Of a stretch of DNA of 39,301 nucleotides, positions 30,084 through 39,291 are shown one piece after another. The stretch is from Ruminococcus difficilis. GTDB lineage: Bacteria; Bacillota_A; Clostridia; Oscillospirales; Acutalibacteraceae. Each line of letters starts with the position of its first letter. Positions within the stretch are counted from its first letter, which is position 1. The position numbers and the translations under genes are program-made. The notes below the pieces were generated by a model. That model ran no database searches and was not told the origin of the DNA. It was given only the letters and a program-made list of their open reading frames with translations. Location: assembly GCF_016680995.1 (NCBI RefSeq), contig NZ_JAEQMG010000143.1, forward strand, positions 1-39,301, written 5' to 3'.

Positions 30084-31172
30084 TTACAGATTCTCCTCTT
30101 CAAATTTCTTCATAAATGCTACCAGTGCTTCCACACCTTCATATGGCATTGCATTGTAGATACTTGCACGCATACCGCCAACGGTACGATGACCTTTCAG
30201 GTTTTCAAGTCCGGCTTCTTTTGCTTCTTTTACAAATTTTGCATCCAGGTCTTTGTCACCTGTGACAAACGGAACGTTCATCAGAGAGCGGGAATCTTTT
30301 TCTACCGTTCCTTTGAACAGCTTGCTGCTGTCAAGATAATCGTAGAGCAGTTTTGCTTTCTTTTCGTTGCGTTCTTTCATGACTTCCAGACCGCCCATCT
30401 TTTTCAGCCATTTGAATACCTTGCCGCACATATAAATGCAGTAGCAGTTCGGTGTATTGTACAGAGAACCTGCATCGGCATGTGTCTTAAATTTCAGCAT
30501 GGTCGGTGTACCTTCCAGTACCTCATCCGTGATCAGATCTTCGCGGATAATGGAGATCACCATGCCTGCCGGTCCGATGTTTTTCTGAACACCGCCGTAA
30601 ATGATGCCGTATTTTGTGACATCGACCGGCTCTGACAGGAAGCAGGAAGAAACGTCTGCTACCAGTGTCTTGCCTTTTGTATTCGGCAGTGTTTTGAATT
30701 TTGTACCATAAATGGTGTTGTTCTCACAAATATATACATAGTCTGCATCCGGGCTGACCGGCAGATCGGAGCAATCCGGAATGTAGGAGAATGTCTTATC
30801 TTCAGAAGTTGCGATCTTGTTTACTTTTCCGTATTTCTGTGCCTCCTGATATGCTTTTTTTGCCCACTGTCCTGTTACGATATAATCTGCAACTTTGTTT
30901 TTCATCAGATTCATAGGAATCATAGCAAACTGCTGTGAAGCACCGCCCTGCAGGAACAGCACTTTATAGTTATCCGGAATATGCATCAGATCACGCAGAT
31001 CCTGCTCTGCTTCTTTGATAATATCGTCAAAGACCTGTGAGCGGTGACTCATTTCCATAACGGACATACCACAGCCCTTGTAATCCAGCATTTCTGCTGC
31101 TGCTTCTTTTAATACTTCTTCCGGTAATACGGCCGGACCTGCTGAAAAATTGTACACTCTGCTCACTTTCAT
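30084..31172 (-). CDS. serC: Phosphoserine aminotransferase
   Basis: 362 residues. Second step of serine synthesis: phosphohydroxypyruvate plus glutamate to phosphoserine. Motifs: YNFSAGPAVLPEEVLKEA at the start, GGASQQFAMIPMN, the PLP-lysine in YGGVQKNIGPAGM, and GGMRASIYNAMPYEGVEALVAFM at the end, all typical of SerC. Length is standard. First gene of the serC-serA operon, with its own promoter and a structured leader. Confidence 0.96.
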   Translation of the reverse strand: MKVSRVYNFSAGPAVLPEEVLKEAAAEMLDYKGCGMSVMEMSHRSQVFDDIIKEAEQDLRDLMHIPDNYKVLFLQGGASQQFAMIPMNLMKNKVADYIVTGQWAKKAYQEAQKYGKVNKIATSEDKTFSYIPDCSDLPVSPDADYVYICENNTIYGTKFKTLPNTKGKTLVADVSSCFLSEPVDVTKYGIIYGGVQKNIGPAGMVISIIREDLITDEVLEGTPTMLKFKTHADAGSLYNTPNCYCIYMCGKVFKWLKKMGGLEVMKERNEKKAKLLYDYLDSSKLFKGTVEKDSRSLMNVPFVTGDKDLDAKFVKEAKEAGLENLKGHRTVGGMRASIYNAMPYEGVEALVAFMKKFEEENL

Positions 31173-31275
31173 ATCCTCCTTGACTTCTCACTTTGTTGTG
31201 TGATGAGTTTTATAGCAAGTGCTGATGCCTGTTTTCAAAACTCCGCCAGATATCAGCACTTATTTTCTACACTTT
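31173..31275 (-). promoter_or_regulatory. Structured leader of serC
   Basis: About 100 bases of untranslated leader contain a perfect 10-bp stem AAGTGCTGAT/ATCAGCACTT with a 25-base loop that itself holds GTTTT/AAAAC. No U-tract follows, so translation- or stability-type control is more likely than termination. Confidence 0.5.
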
Positions 31276-31304
31276 ACTATAGTACCTTGTTAAAAATTAG
31301 TCAA
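31276..31304 (-). promoter_or_regulatory. serC-serA promoter
   Basis: TTGACT (31304-31299), 17-base spacer, TATAGT (31281-31276) on the minus strand, about 100 bases before serC. The -35 starts at the foot of the ilvB terminator stem. Confidence 0.8.
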
Positions 31305-31333
31305 GCCTTTTTCCAAGTTCTGGAAAAAGGCTT
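31303..31333 (-). terminator. Hairpin after ilvB (terminator)
   Basis: A perfect 13-bp stem AAGCCTTTTTCCA/TGGAAAAAGGCTT with a 5-base loop, 12 bases after the ilvB stop. The following T-run is weak (GACTAATTTTT). Confidence 0.65.
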
Positions 31334-31345
31334 GCAGAACCGAAT

Positions 31346-33028
31346 TTATGCTTCTTTATTCAGATCGTCCTGATCAAATGTATCTTCAATCGGGGCACCT
31401 GCCGGAACCATCGGAAATACTTTGTCGTCGCAGTCGATCACACAGTCGAGCACAACCGGTTTGCCAAGTGCGATCGCTTTTTCAACAGCCGGTGCAACTT
31501 CTTCTTTTTTCGTTACACGGATGCCTTCTGCACCAAGTGCTTCTGCCACTTTCACAAAATCCACACCGTCATTCAGAATGGTCTGTGAATAACGTTTTCC
31601 GTAGAACAGTGTCTGCCACTGGCGAACCATACCGAGCACATGGTTATTAATGACAACCTGAATGATCGGGATGTTGTATCGGGCTGCGGTTGCAATCTCA
31701 TTCATGTTCATACGGAAACATCCGTCTCCGGCGATGTTCAGTACCACTTTATCCGGTCTGCCCACTTTGGCTCCGATTGCAGCACCGACACCATAACCCA
31801 TGGTGCCAAGTCCGCCGGATGACAGGAAGGTACGCGGATCTTTGTAACGATAATACTGTGCAGCCCACATCTGATGCTGTCCGACATCGGTTGTGATGAT
31901 GGCATTTCCTTCGGTTACTTTATAGATCTGCTCGATCACATACGGACCGGTCAGACCTTCTTCATTGTATTTCAGAGGATGCTCTTCGGAGATTGTCTCA
32001 ATCTCTTTGATCCATTCTTTATGCTCATGTTTTTCAATTCTCTGATTGAGACGTGTCAGCACTTCTTTGAGATCTCCGATAATACTGCAGTCTACCTGAA
32101 TGTTTTTGTTGATTTCTGCCGGATCGACATCAATCTGGAGAATTTTGGCATTTTTTGCAAAACGGCTGGCATTTCCGATGACACGGTCACTGAACCGGGA
32201 ACCGACCGTGATCAGCAGATCACATTTTGTTACACCTAAGTTGGATGCTTTTGTTCCGTGCATACCCAGCATACCCATGTAAAGCTCATCGGTGCCGTCA
32301 AAAGCACCTTTTCCCATCAGGCTGTCTGCAACCGGTGCGTCTATCTTTTTCACAAACTCCATCAGTTCCTTGGAAGCTCCGGATATCACAGCACCTCCGC
32401 CGACAAATACAAACGGCTTTTCACTCTCATTGATCAGCTCAATCGCCTGTTCCAGATCTTTTTCTTTGATATACTGTGTGCTGCGTTCTACCGGGATCGG
32501 CTCTTCTTTTACATACTCAGTCTCTGCTGCGGTCACGTCTTTTGTGATATCAACCAGAACAGGACCCGGTCTGCCTTCCTGTGCAATGCGAAATGCTTCA
32601 CGGATGGTATCTGCCAGTTTTGTGATGTCTTTTACAATATAGTTATGCTTTGTGATCGGCATCGTTACACCTGTGATATCAATTTCCTGGAAACTGTCTC
32701 TTCCAAGCAGCGGAACGGCTACGTTCGCTGTGATGGCAACCATTGGGATTGAATCCATATATGCGGTTGCAATACCGGTTACCAGATTCGTGGCTCCGGG
32801 ACCGGAAGTTGCCATACATACGCCGACTTTTCCGGTTGCTCTCGCATATCCGTCTGCCGCATGAGCAGCACCCTGCTCATGGGATGTTAAGATATGATTG
32901 ATCTCTGAACCATGTTTATATAATGCATCGTATACATTTAAAATCGTGCCGCCCGGATAACCGAAAACAGTGTCTACGCCCTGCTCTTTCAGGCACTCGA
33001 TTACGATTTCTGAACCATTTAACTTCAT
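31346..33028 (-). CDS. ilvB: Acetolactate synthase, large (catalytic) subunit
   Basis: 560 residues. Joins two pyruvate (or pyruvate and 2-oxobutyrate) to acetohydroxy acids, the first common step of branched-chain amino-acid synthesis. Seen: VFGYPGGTILNVYDAL with SHEQGAAHAADGYARATGKVGV (catalytic Glu), FAD-binding middle (SLMGKGAFDGTDELYMGMLGMHGTKASN) and the TPP/Mg motif GDGCFRMNMNEIATAARYNIPIIQVVINN. Length is typical. No regulatory subunit gene (ilvN) is next to it. Third gene of leuB-ilvD-ilvB. Confidence 0.95.
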   Translation of the reverse strand: MKLNGSEIVIECLKEQGVDTVFGYPGGTILNVYDALYKHGSEINHILTSHEQGAAHAADGYARATGKVGVCMATSGPGATNLVTGIATAYMDSIPMVAITANVAVPLLGRDSFQEIDITGVTMPITKHNYIVKDITKLADTIREAFRIAQEGRPGPVLVDITKDVTAAETEYVKEEPIPVERSTQYIKEKDLEQAIELINESEKPFVFVGGGAVISGASKELMEFVKKIDAPVADSLMGKGAFDGTDELYMGMLGMHGTKASNLGVTKCDLLITVGSRFSDRVIGNASRFAKNAKILQIDVDPAEINKNIQVDCSIIGDLKEVLTRLNQRIEKHEHKEWIKEIETISEEHPLKYNEEGLTGPYVIEQIYKVTEGNAIITTDVGQHQMWAAQYYRYKDPRTFLSSGGLGTMGYGVGAAIGAKVGRPDKVVLNIAGDGCFRMNMNEIATAARYNIPIIQVVINNHVLGMVRQWQTLFYGKRYSQTILNDGVDFVKVAEALGAEGIRVTKKEEVAPAVEKAIALGKPVVLDCVIDCDDKVFPMVPAGAPIEDTFDQDDLNKEA

Positions 33029-33212
33029 CCTGCTATCCTCACCTTTACTTTCCTTACTGTTATGTTTCTCTTATTTTGCCCAGGTATAGAATGTGCTCCG
33101 GCACATTCTCCGTCTGCGGTGGCCCGCCTTTGCGACATAATTCTGCACCACCGCAGTGCGATCCTGCGGAGCTTCCATTCTTGTTTCAGAATTATTTTTC
33201 TGAAACAAGAAT
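33029..33212 (-). promoter_or_regulatory. Hairpin-rich ilvD-ilvB junction
   Basis: 163 bases between genes contain three perfect stems: 14 bp at 33177-33190/33199-33212 overlapping the ilvD stop, TGCGGTGG/CCACCGCA at 33115-33122/33148-33155, and AGAATGTGC/GCACATTCT at 33088-33096/33101-33109. None has a U-tract. Likely mRNA processing or stability signals, or an inserted repeat. Confidence 0.55.
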
Positions 33213-34859
33213 AGCTCCTCTGTTACCGGAAGTTACCATAGAAGCGTAACGTGCCAGATAGCCGGTCTTTACCTTCGGCTCTCTCGGTGTCCAGCCAGCT
33301 TTTCTTCTTGCCAGCTCTTCATCAGAAACAGCCAGTTCCAGTCTGTTTTCCGGAATGTTGATCTTGATGATATCGCCTTCTTTTACCAGTGCGATCGGAC
33401 CGCCGACTGCTGCTTCCGGTGATACGTGACCGATGGAAGCTCCTCTGGACGCACCGCTGAAACGGCCGTCTGTGATCAGGGCAACCGTGGAACCAAGTCC
33501 CATACCTGCGATCTCAGAAGTCGGATTCAGCATTTCTCTCATACCAGGACCGCCTTTTGGTCCTTCGTAACGGATCACGACAACATCGCCTTCTTTGATC
33601 CTTCCGGAGAGAATAGCCTCACATGCATCTTCCTCACATTCAAAGACTCTTGCCGGACCTTCATGTACCATCATTTCAGGCACAACGGCAGAACGTTTTA
33701 CAACACTTCCGTCCGGTGCCAGATTTCCGGTCAGGACAGCCAGTCCGCCGGTCTTGCTGTACGGATTTTCTACCGGGCGGATGACTTCCGGATTTAAGTT
33801 TACGCAGTCTTTGATATTCTCGCCTACGGTCTTTCCGGTAACGGTCATGCAGTCGGTGTGCAGCAGACCAAGTTTATTTAATTCATTCATAACGGCATAA
33901 ACACCGCCGGCTTCATTCAGATCCTCCATATAGGTCGGGCCTGCCGGTGCCAGGTGGCAGAGGTTCGGTGTCTTTGCACTGATCTCATTTGCAAATGTGA
34001 TATCGAAATCCATGCCGATTTCATGTGCAATCGCTGGCAAATGCAACATGCTGTTTGTAGAACATCCCAGTGCCATATCCACGGTCAGAGCATTTAAAAT
34101 TGCATCCTCTGTCATAATGTCGCGTGGACGGATATTCTGACGGTACATTTCCATAACCTGCATACCTGCATGTTTTGCAAGACGGATACGCTCGGAATAT
34201 ACAGCCGGAATGGTTCCGTTTCCACGAAGTCCCATACCAAGTACTTCTGTCAGGCAGTTCATGCTGTTTGCAGTGTACATACCGGAGCAGGAGCCACAGG
34301 TCGGACATACTTTTTCTTCGAATTCACATACATCGTCTGCAGTCAGTTTGCCGGCAGAGTATTCTCCGACTGCCTCAAACATACTGGAAAGGCTGCGTTT
34401 GCGTCCCTTCACATGACCTGCCAGCATCGGGCCGCCGCTTACAAATACGGTCGGCACATTGATACGTGCGGCTGCCATCAGAAGTCCCGGTACATTCTTG
34501 TCACAGTTCGGAACCATGACCATGGCATCGAACTGATGTGCCAGTGCCATTGCCTCGGTAGAATCTGCGATCAGATCTCTTGTTACCAGAGAATATTTCA
34601 TACCGATATGACCCATGGCAATACCGTCGCAGACTGCGATCGCCGGGAATACCACCGGTGTACCGCCTGCCATGGCAACACCCTGTTTTACTGCATTGAC
34701 GATTTTATCCAGATTCATATGACCCGGAACGATTTCATTATAAGAACTTACGATACCAACTAACGGACGCTCCATCTCTTCCTTTGTCATGCCAAGAGCA
34801 TTGAACAGAGAACGGTGCGGTGCCTGCTGGATCCCTTTTTTTACATTATCACTTTTCAT
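33192..34859 (-). CDS. ilvD: Dihydroxy-acid dehydratase
   Basis: 555 residues from the ATG at 34859 (GGAGG upstream). Dehydrates dihydroxy acids to the 2-oxo acids of valine and isoleucine. Contains the Fe-S cysteines in [15 protein letters not shown] and [19 protein letters not shown], plus [26 protein letters not shown]. Normal length for IlvD/Edd family; the PTCGSC motif marks IlvD. Middle gene of the operon; 38 bases after the leuB stop. Confidence 0.96.
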   Translation of the reverse strand: MKSDNVKKGIQQAPHRSLFNALGMTKEEMERPLVGIVSSYNEIVPGHMNLDKIVNAVKQGVAMAGGTPVVFPAIAVCDGIAMGHIGMKYSLVTRDLIADSTEAMALAHQFDAMVMVPNCDKNVPGLLMAAARINVPTVFVSGGPMLAGHVKGRKRSLSSMFEAVGEYSAGKLTADDVCEFEEKVCPTCGSCSGMYTANSMNCLTEVLGMGLRGNGTIPAVYSERIRLAKHAGMQVMEMYRQNIRPRDIMTEDAILNALTVDMALGCSTNSMLHLPAIAHEIGMDFDITFANEISAKTPNLCHLAPAGPTYMEDLNEAGGVYAVMNELNKLGLLHTDCMTVTGKTVGENIKDCVNLNPEVIRPVENPYSKTGGLAVLTGNLAPDGSVVKRSAVVPEMMVHEGPARVFECEEDACEAILSGRIKEGDVVVIRYEGPKGGPGMREMLNPTSEIAGMGLGSTVALITDGRFSGASRGASIGHVSPEAAVGGPIALVKEGDIIKINIPENRLELAVSDEELARRKAGWTPREPKVKTGYLARYASMVTSGNRGAILVSEK

Positions 34860-34897
34860 TGTAACATACCTCCATTTATATGATGCCGGATTCGGTT

Positions 34898-35980
34898 TTA
34901 TACGCGTTCTGCAATCAGATCTCCCATCTGAACGGTTCCGACTTTTGTGCATCCTTCCGACATGATATCGCCTGTGCGGTATCCGTCTTTGAGTACCTGT
35001 TTTACCGCTGCTTCGATCGCATCTGCCGCTTCATCCAGATCCAGTGAGAAACGCAGCATCATGGCAGCGGAAAGGATCGTAGCGATCGGGTTTGCCAGAT
35101 CTTTGCCTGCGATATCCGGTGCAGAACCGTGGCTTGGCTCATACAGACCGAATTTTGTTTCATTCAGGCTGGCGGAAGAGAGCATTCCGATAGAACCGGT
35201 CACCATACTTGCCTCATCGGAAAGGATATCTCCGAACATATTCTCGGTCAGGATGACATCGAACTGTTTCGGGTCACGCACCAGCTGCATGGCACAGTTG
35301 TCTACCAGCATATGCTCCAGTGTGACATCCGGGTAATCTTTTGCAACGTCTTCCACAACGGATCTCCACAGTCTGGAAGAATCCAGAACGTTTGCCTTAT
35401 CCACACTGGTTACTTTATGGCGGCGTTTTCTTGCAATGTCAAATCCACGGACAGCGATACGGCGGATCTCATTCTCATCATAAGAAAGTGTATCAACGGC
35501 TTTGCGTACTCCGTTCTCCTCGGTTGTGTGACGCTCTCCGAAATACAGACCGCCGGTCAGCTCACGCATGATCATCATATCAAAACCGTCACCGATGATA
35601 TCATCACGCAGCGGGCAGGCCTCTTTTAATTCTTCGTACAGGTACGCCGGTCTTAAGTTTGCAAACAGATTCAGCTCTTTGCGGATTTTTAAGAGTCCTG
35701 CCTCCGGACGAAGGTTCGGTGCCAGTTTGTACCACGGGGAGGTCTTTGCATCTCCGCCGATGGAGCCCATCAGAACGGCATCGCTTGCTTTTGCGGTTGC
35801 GATCGCCTCATCTGTCAGAGGCACACCATGAACATCGATGGATGCTCCTCCCATTAAAACTTCTGTATATTTTAATTCAAAACCATATTTTTTTCCTGCT
35901 GCATCCAGCACTTTCTGTGCTTCACGCACGATTTCCGGTCCGATACCGTCGCCTGGAATGACTGCGATGTTGTAACTCAT
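34898..35980 (-). CDS. leuB: 3-isopropylmalate dehydrogenase
   Basis: 360 residues from the ATG at 35980 (GGAGG upstream); an earlier in-frame ATG lacks a site. Oxidative decarboxylation of 3-isopropylmalate in leucine synthesis. Seen: [74 protein letters not shown], and the NAD loop [29 protein letters not shown]. First gene of leuB-ilvD-ilvB; leuA, leuC and leuD are not in the window. Confidence 0.96.
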   Translation of the reverse strand: MSYNIAVIPGDGIGPEIVREAQKVLDAAGKKYGFELKYTEVLMGGASIDVHGVPLTDEAIATAKASDAVLMGSIGGDAKTSPWYKLAPNLRPEAGLLKIRKELNLFANLRPAYLYEELKEACPLRDDIIGDGFDMMIMRELTGGLYFGERHTTEENGVRKAVDTLSYDENEIRRIAVRGFDIARKRRHKVTSVDKANVLDSSRLWRSVVEDVAKDYPDVTLEHMLVDNCAMQLVRDPKQFDVILTENMFGDILSDEASMVTGSIGMLSSASLNETKFGLYEPSHGSAPDIAGKDLANPIATILSAAMMLRFSLDLDEAADAIEAAVKQVLKDGYRTGDIMSEGCTKVGTVQMGDLIAERV

Positions 35981-36010
35981 ATCCTTTTCCTCCGTTCTCA
36001 TCTGCAGTTT

Positions 36011-36082
36011 TGCATATGCCTGCATATCTCTGCATACATCCTGGTAAAGTATTGTTCTTGTTTTTTCTCTTGAAACTTTACC
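36011..36082 (-). promoter_or_regulatory. Leader of leuB: hairpin plus three 10-bp repeats
   Basis: The untranslated leader has an 8-bp stem GGTAAAGT/ACTTTACC (36042-36049/36075-36082), then three tandem 10-mers TGCATATGCC, TGCATATCTC, TGCATACATC (plus-strand reading, 36011-36040). No T-box or leucine-rich leader peptide was found. Confidence 0.5.
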
Positions 36083-36095
36083 GCTTTAATTCTAT

Positions 36096-36124
36096 ATGAT
36101 AATGCATTTTGGTACAGATTTCAA
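36096..36124 (-). promoter_or_regulatory. leuB-ilvD-ilvB promoter
   Basis: TTGAAA (36124-36119), 17-base spacer, TATCAT (36101-36096), about 115 bases before leuB. Confidence 0.75.
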
Positions 36125-36137
36125 CCTTAATAACAAC

Positions 36138-36186
36138 AAAAAAAGCGGCTATCCGTCATTTTCCTTACGACAAATAGCCACTTTTT
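36138..36186 (-). terminator. Terminator after the YfhO-type gene
   Basis: GGCTAT..GTC and GAC..ATAGCC pair around a short loop, followed on the minus strand by TTTTTTT. Confidence 0.85.
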
Positions 36187-36198
36187 CAAAAATCTGAA

Positions 36199-38832
36199 CT
36201 ATTTTATTCTCTTATCTACCGAAATTCTTCTCTTTTTTACGGCAAAAGACAGTGCCATCCAGATCCATGCCGCCACACTCAGCACCGTACCGAGAATGAT
36301 CCATGGGCTGATATAATGCATTTCGACCGTATGCTCCCCTTTTTCAAGAAAGATCCCGGTATAAGCAACACTACTGGCGAAAGATTTTGCTTTTTTTCCA
36401 TCAACAAAAATGTGCCATCCCTTGCTGTATGGAACCGCCAGCTGCAAAATTTTATCTTCGGAAACAGAAATTTTCCCGCTGATGCGGTTTGTACTCTGTT
36501 TTACCTCCGTCATAGATTCTTCTCGCCGCTCTTTTGTCTGTTCTTTGATAAAGCTTTCGGAAATCCCCTGGATCTCCATATCGTTCAGTTTGTAAGTATG
36601 CGATTTGTGAAAACACAGGCTGCAGGTTCCCATCTGTGCAACTCCGAGATTGACTGCAATAAAGTCCCGGTTCATCTCTTTTTCATTGCTCACCGCACAC
36701 ATCGGGATTTCAAACCTTGCTTTTTTGCTTTTCACAAAAAGAATCTGCTTTTTTCTTACCTTCGATCTGGAGGACAGGCCTTTCAACACCAGATAAGTCT
36801 CTGACTTCTCTTCTGTCTGAAACTTCAGTTTCATTCTGCCTTGTTTTTTCCCTTTTAACGTTCCATCTTTCCAGGATGCCCGATCCGCTCCTGTAATTTT
36901 CAGATTTCCACCTATAACAGCACCATCAGAAGGACGCTTTCCTCTTTCAAAAGTCTTCCCCTGTTTTTCCAGGATTTTTTCAGCATCGTCATCTAAAACG
37001 GCATACTCCAGAAGTGCTGCCTGCCGCTCAAGCGGTGTAAGGCTGTCATAATCCTCTTTGTGCATGATCTTATCATAAGTATAACCGACCGGCAGAGCAT
37101 CCTCATTGACCGTGATCCTTTTTTTGTCAGACTGATAACGGACACAGAGCATATTTTTGAGAATCTGCCGGTTTTCAAGTCCATGCATGACATTCGGACG
37201 TTCATATTTTGCCATTCCAAGTGAAACATAGAGATCTTTCATGGATTTCGGGATCACACTGTAATAAAACTCCGTTGTATTGATCTTTGCTGCCAGCGAG
37301 CAGTTATACAGGGAGGACGGCAGTTCCACCCTGTAAAATCCGTCTTCCGCAAGCTTTGCATTCTGCACATTTTTTACGGCACGGTTCAGTAACACAGACT
37401 CCGACACGCCTCTTTTTGTAAAACGTGCGGCATAAGAATATCCGACCGGTGTAAAGAAGGTGATGAGATTGCAGCAGACACCGGCAAACACAACGAAAGA
37501 CACCAGACATCCCGCCAGTCTTTTTCTCTGCTTTCGCTCCAGAATCGCTCCAAGTGCAAATGCCAGAACGGTCACTGCAAGAGCTGCGATCGCATATCGC
37601 ATGGCTTTTCCGTTCGATGCGGATAATGCTGCAGCAAGGATGCCCGCTGCCACTCCAAGGATCAGGAATATTTTTGTATTCTGTTCTTTTAAATCTGCAA
37701 CCGCCTGTGCTGCCATCAGGGCACATAAAAATGCCATGCCGTAACTCCAGCGGTTTGTCACATAAGCAAAACCATTCATCATTTTTCCGCCAAACGGAAT
37801 ACAGAGCAGCACAAGCAGCACAACAAATCCGATCTTCAGCTGGCAATTTTCCCGACTCCTTTTTTTTGACGTAAAGAGCATCAACACACCGGCAAGACCG
37901 CCGATCGCCGTTCCATGTACTGTCCAGCCGTTCGTCATCGGAAGTGTCTGGAAAAATCCGAGGATCATTTTCCGGTAGTGTGCAATGCTGTAAAAGTTCT
38001 GTGCCTCTTCCACCGCAGTGTCTACTCTTGCATTGTGAAGAAAGGCATAGACGGACGGCAGAATGATCACTGCTCCAAGGCATACACCCCAGATCCACGC
38101 CGCCGCCATTTTTAAGATCAGCAGTAGGATCTTTCTGATTCCGTATTCCCGATAATGTCCGAAAAGCCGTACACACAGATAAATGCCGCACAGTATGGTG
38201 TTCATGTACATGAAATAGTAGTTGCTCATAAAGGCAAGTGCCACCGATACGCTTAAAAAGCAGATGCTTTTCTTTTGCAGGACTTTCTCCGTTCCGGAAA
38301 GCAGCAGCGGCAGATACAGCATACCATTTAAAAACAGTGGATGCTTCATCCCGCCCATCAGTGCAAAACTGCAAAATACATACAGCCAGGAACCACACAG
38401 TACGGAGGCTTTTCTTTGAATCCCGGCCGTGCTGCAATAATAAGAAAAAGTAAGGCCTGAAAGATACATCCGAAACAGAATCAGAAACATATACATCTGA
38501 TCCAGATGGTTATCCGCAAAAAATACGGTCAGCAAATTGACGGGATCCCCAACGCCGTAATAGTTCAGCGTCCCGATCACATCAAACCCCTGTCCAACCG
38601 AAAAATCAACCATCGGCAATGCAAAATTTCCATGTAAAAACTGCCGCAGCGTATTACGAATCCACATCAGCACTGCATAATGCTGTGCAACACCGTCCGC
38701 CATTTTGGTAAAGGATGCGTTTTCCTTTCGAAAAATCAGCAGCATCAGAATGGCTGCCGCCAGAAATCCACCTGTGTACAGGAGAAAATACCACATTTTC
38801 CCCTTTAAATCCTCTTTTTTGTCCTTCATCAT
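36199..38832 (-). CDS. YfhO-family multi-span membrane protein
   Basis: 877 residues from the ATG at 38832 (AAGGGG 7 bases upstream). About a dozen membrane spans in the first 500 residues, opening MWYFLLYTGGFLAAAILMLLIF, with the YfhO-type segment FTKMADGVAQHYAVLMWIRNTLRQFLHGNFALPMVDFSVGQGFDVIGTLNYYGVGDPVNLLTVFF; a large extracytoplasmic domain follows, ending with AVPYSKGWHIFVDGKKAKSFASSVAYTGIFLEKGEHTVEMHYISPW and a last span. YfhO-like proteins are GT-C-type sugar transferases thought to add sugars to lipoteichoic acid or other surface polymers. Monocistronic here with a structured leader. Confidence 0.88.
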   Translation of the reverse strand: MMKDKKEDLKGKMWYFLLYTGGFLAAAILMLLIFRKENASFTKMADGVAQHYAVLMWIRNTLRQFLHGNFALPMVDFSVGQGFDVIGTLNYYGVGDPVNLLTVFFADNHLDQMYMFLILFRMYLSGLTFSYYCSTAGIQRKASVLCGSWLYVFCSFALMGGMKHPLFLNGMLYLPLLLSGTEKVLQKKSICFLSVSVALAFMSNYYFMYMNTILCGIYLCVRLFGHYREYGIRKILLLILKMAAAWIWGVCLGAVIILPSVYAFLHNARVDTAVEEAQNFYSIAHYRKMILGFFQTLPMTNGWTVHGTAIGGLAGVLMLFTSKKRSRENCQLKIGFVVLLVLLCIPFGGKMMNGFAYVTNRWSYGMAFLCALMAAQAVADLKEQNTKIFLILGVAAGILAAALSASNGKAMRYAIAALAVTVLAFALGAILERKQRKRLAGCLVSFVVFAGVCCNLITFFTPVGYSYAARFTKRGVSESVLLNRAVKNVQNAKLAEDGFYRVELPSSLYNCSLAAKINTTEFYYSVIPKSMKDLYVSLGMAKYERPNVMHGLENRQILKNMLCVRYQSDKKRITVNEDALPVGYTYDKIMHKEDYDSLTPLERQAALLEYAVLDDDAEKILEKQGKTFERGKRPSDGAVIGGNLKITGADRASWKDGTLKGKKQGRMKLKFQTEEKSETYLVLKGLSSRSKVRKKQILFVKSKKARFEIPMCAVSNEKEMNRDFIAVNLGVAQMGTCSLCFHKSHTYKLNDMEIQGISESFIKEQTKERREESMTEVKQSTNRISGKISVSEDKILQLAVPYSKGWHIFVDGKKAKSFASSVAYTGIFLEKGEHTVEMHYISPWIILGTVLSVAAWIWMALSFAVKKRRISVDKRIK

Positions 38833-38868
38833 TGCCTTTCCCCTTTTCTCTCCCCTGATTCGTTTTCC

Positions 38869-38926
38869 AAAAAAGTACCGTCCTTTTTTATCTGCTGCGG
38901 CAGAATCATACGGTACTCTGGAGTAC
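38869..38926 (-). promoter_or_regulatory. Attenuator-like leader of the YfhO-type gene
   Basis: On the minus strand GTACTC-CA-GAGTAC (38926-38913) overlaps a second pairing GTACCGT/ACGGTAC (38916-38910 with 38881-38875) that is followed at once by TTTTTT (38874-38869). The two share bases, so they exclude each other: a terminator and an anti-terminator form. A weak promoter (TTGAAA, 17 bases, TAGACT) lies about 25 bases further upstream. Confidence 0.5.
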
Positions 38927-39058
38927 TGCTTTGTTCCCACAAGTCTACTATATCCTGTAGTACATTTCAATATTTCGAAGGCAACTTTTACATTACTTTT
39001 ACATTTTGCATTAATGTTGTTTATCTTTCTTACTTTTTTATGAAGATTTGAAATAAGG

Positions 39059-39103
39059 CTACCGCAATCCCACTGGCTTTAGACGGTGGGTTAAGGTAGC
39101 CAA
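39059..39103. repeat. IS200/IS605-like terminal hairpin (relic)
   Basis: GGCTACC and GGTAGCC enclose CCCAC-TGGCTTTAGACG-GTGGG. The word CAATCCCACTGGCTTTAG is typical of the 3' ends of IS200/IS605 elements after tnpB. No transposase is visible, so a solo end or relic. Confidence 0.5.
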
Positions 39104-39194
39104 AAATCAGAAATTATAGTATACTCATGGCATGGGAACCTGGAAATCTAAAAACAGACACAAATACTTATGATGTTGGGGGCAAAAGATGCCA

Positions 39195-39291
39195 TACGAA
39201 TTGTTCCGTACTTCGTACTTCCACAATTCTACCCAATATTCGCATATCGTGAAGCTTACGCTCCACTTTTATGCTCATATCGGGGCGGGTC
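39195..39291 (+). ncRNA. Multi-hairpin structured element, copy B
   Basis: Aligns without gaps for about 85 bases with copy A. Stem GAATTGT/ACAATTC with inner TAC-TTC-GTA replaces GCGGATTGT/ACAATCCGC and TGC-TTC-GCA: compensatory changes on both sides. TATTCGCATATCGTG and ATATCGGGGCGGGTC are conserved. Lacks the two middle hairpins of copy A and continues beyond the window. Confidence 0.65.

Noticed and set aside
36030..36124. T-box or leucine leader peptide upstream of leuB
   Set aside because: No T-box core words and no Leu-rich short frame found.
37304..38437. 377-residue minus-strand open frame within the YfhO-type gene
   Set aside because: Out-of-frame shadow, Cys/Arg-rich composition, no ribosome site; the membrane protein frame is clearly real.
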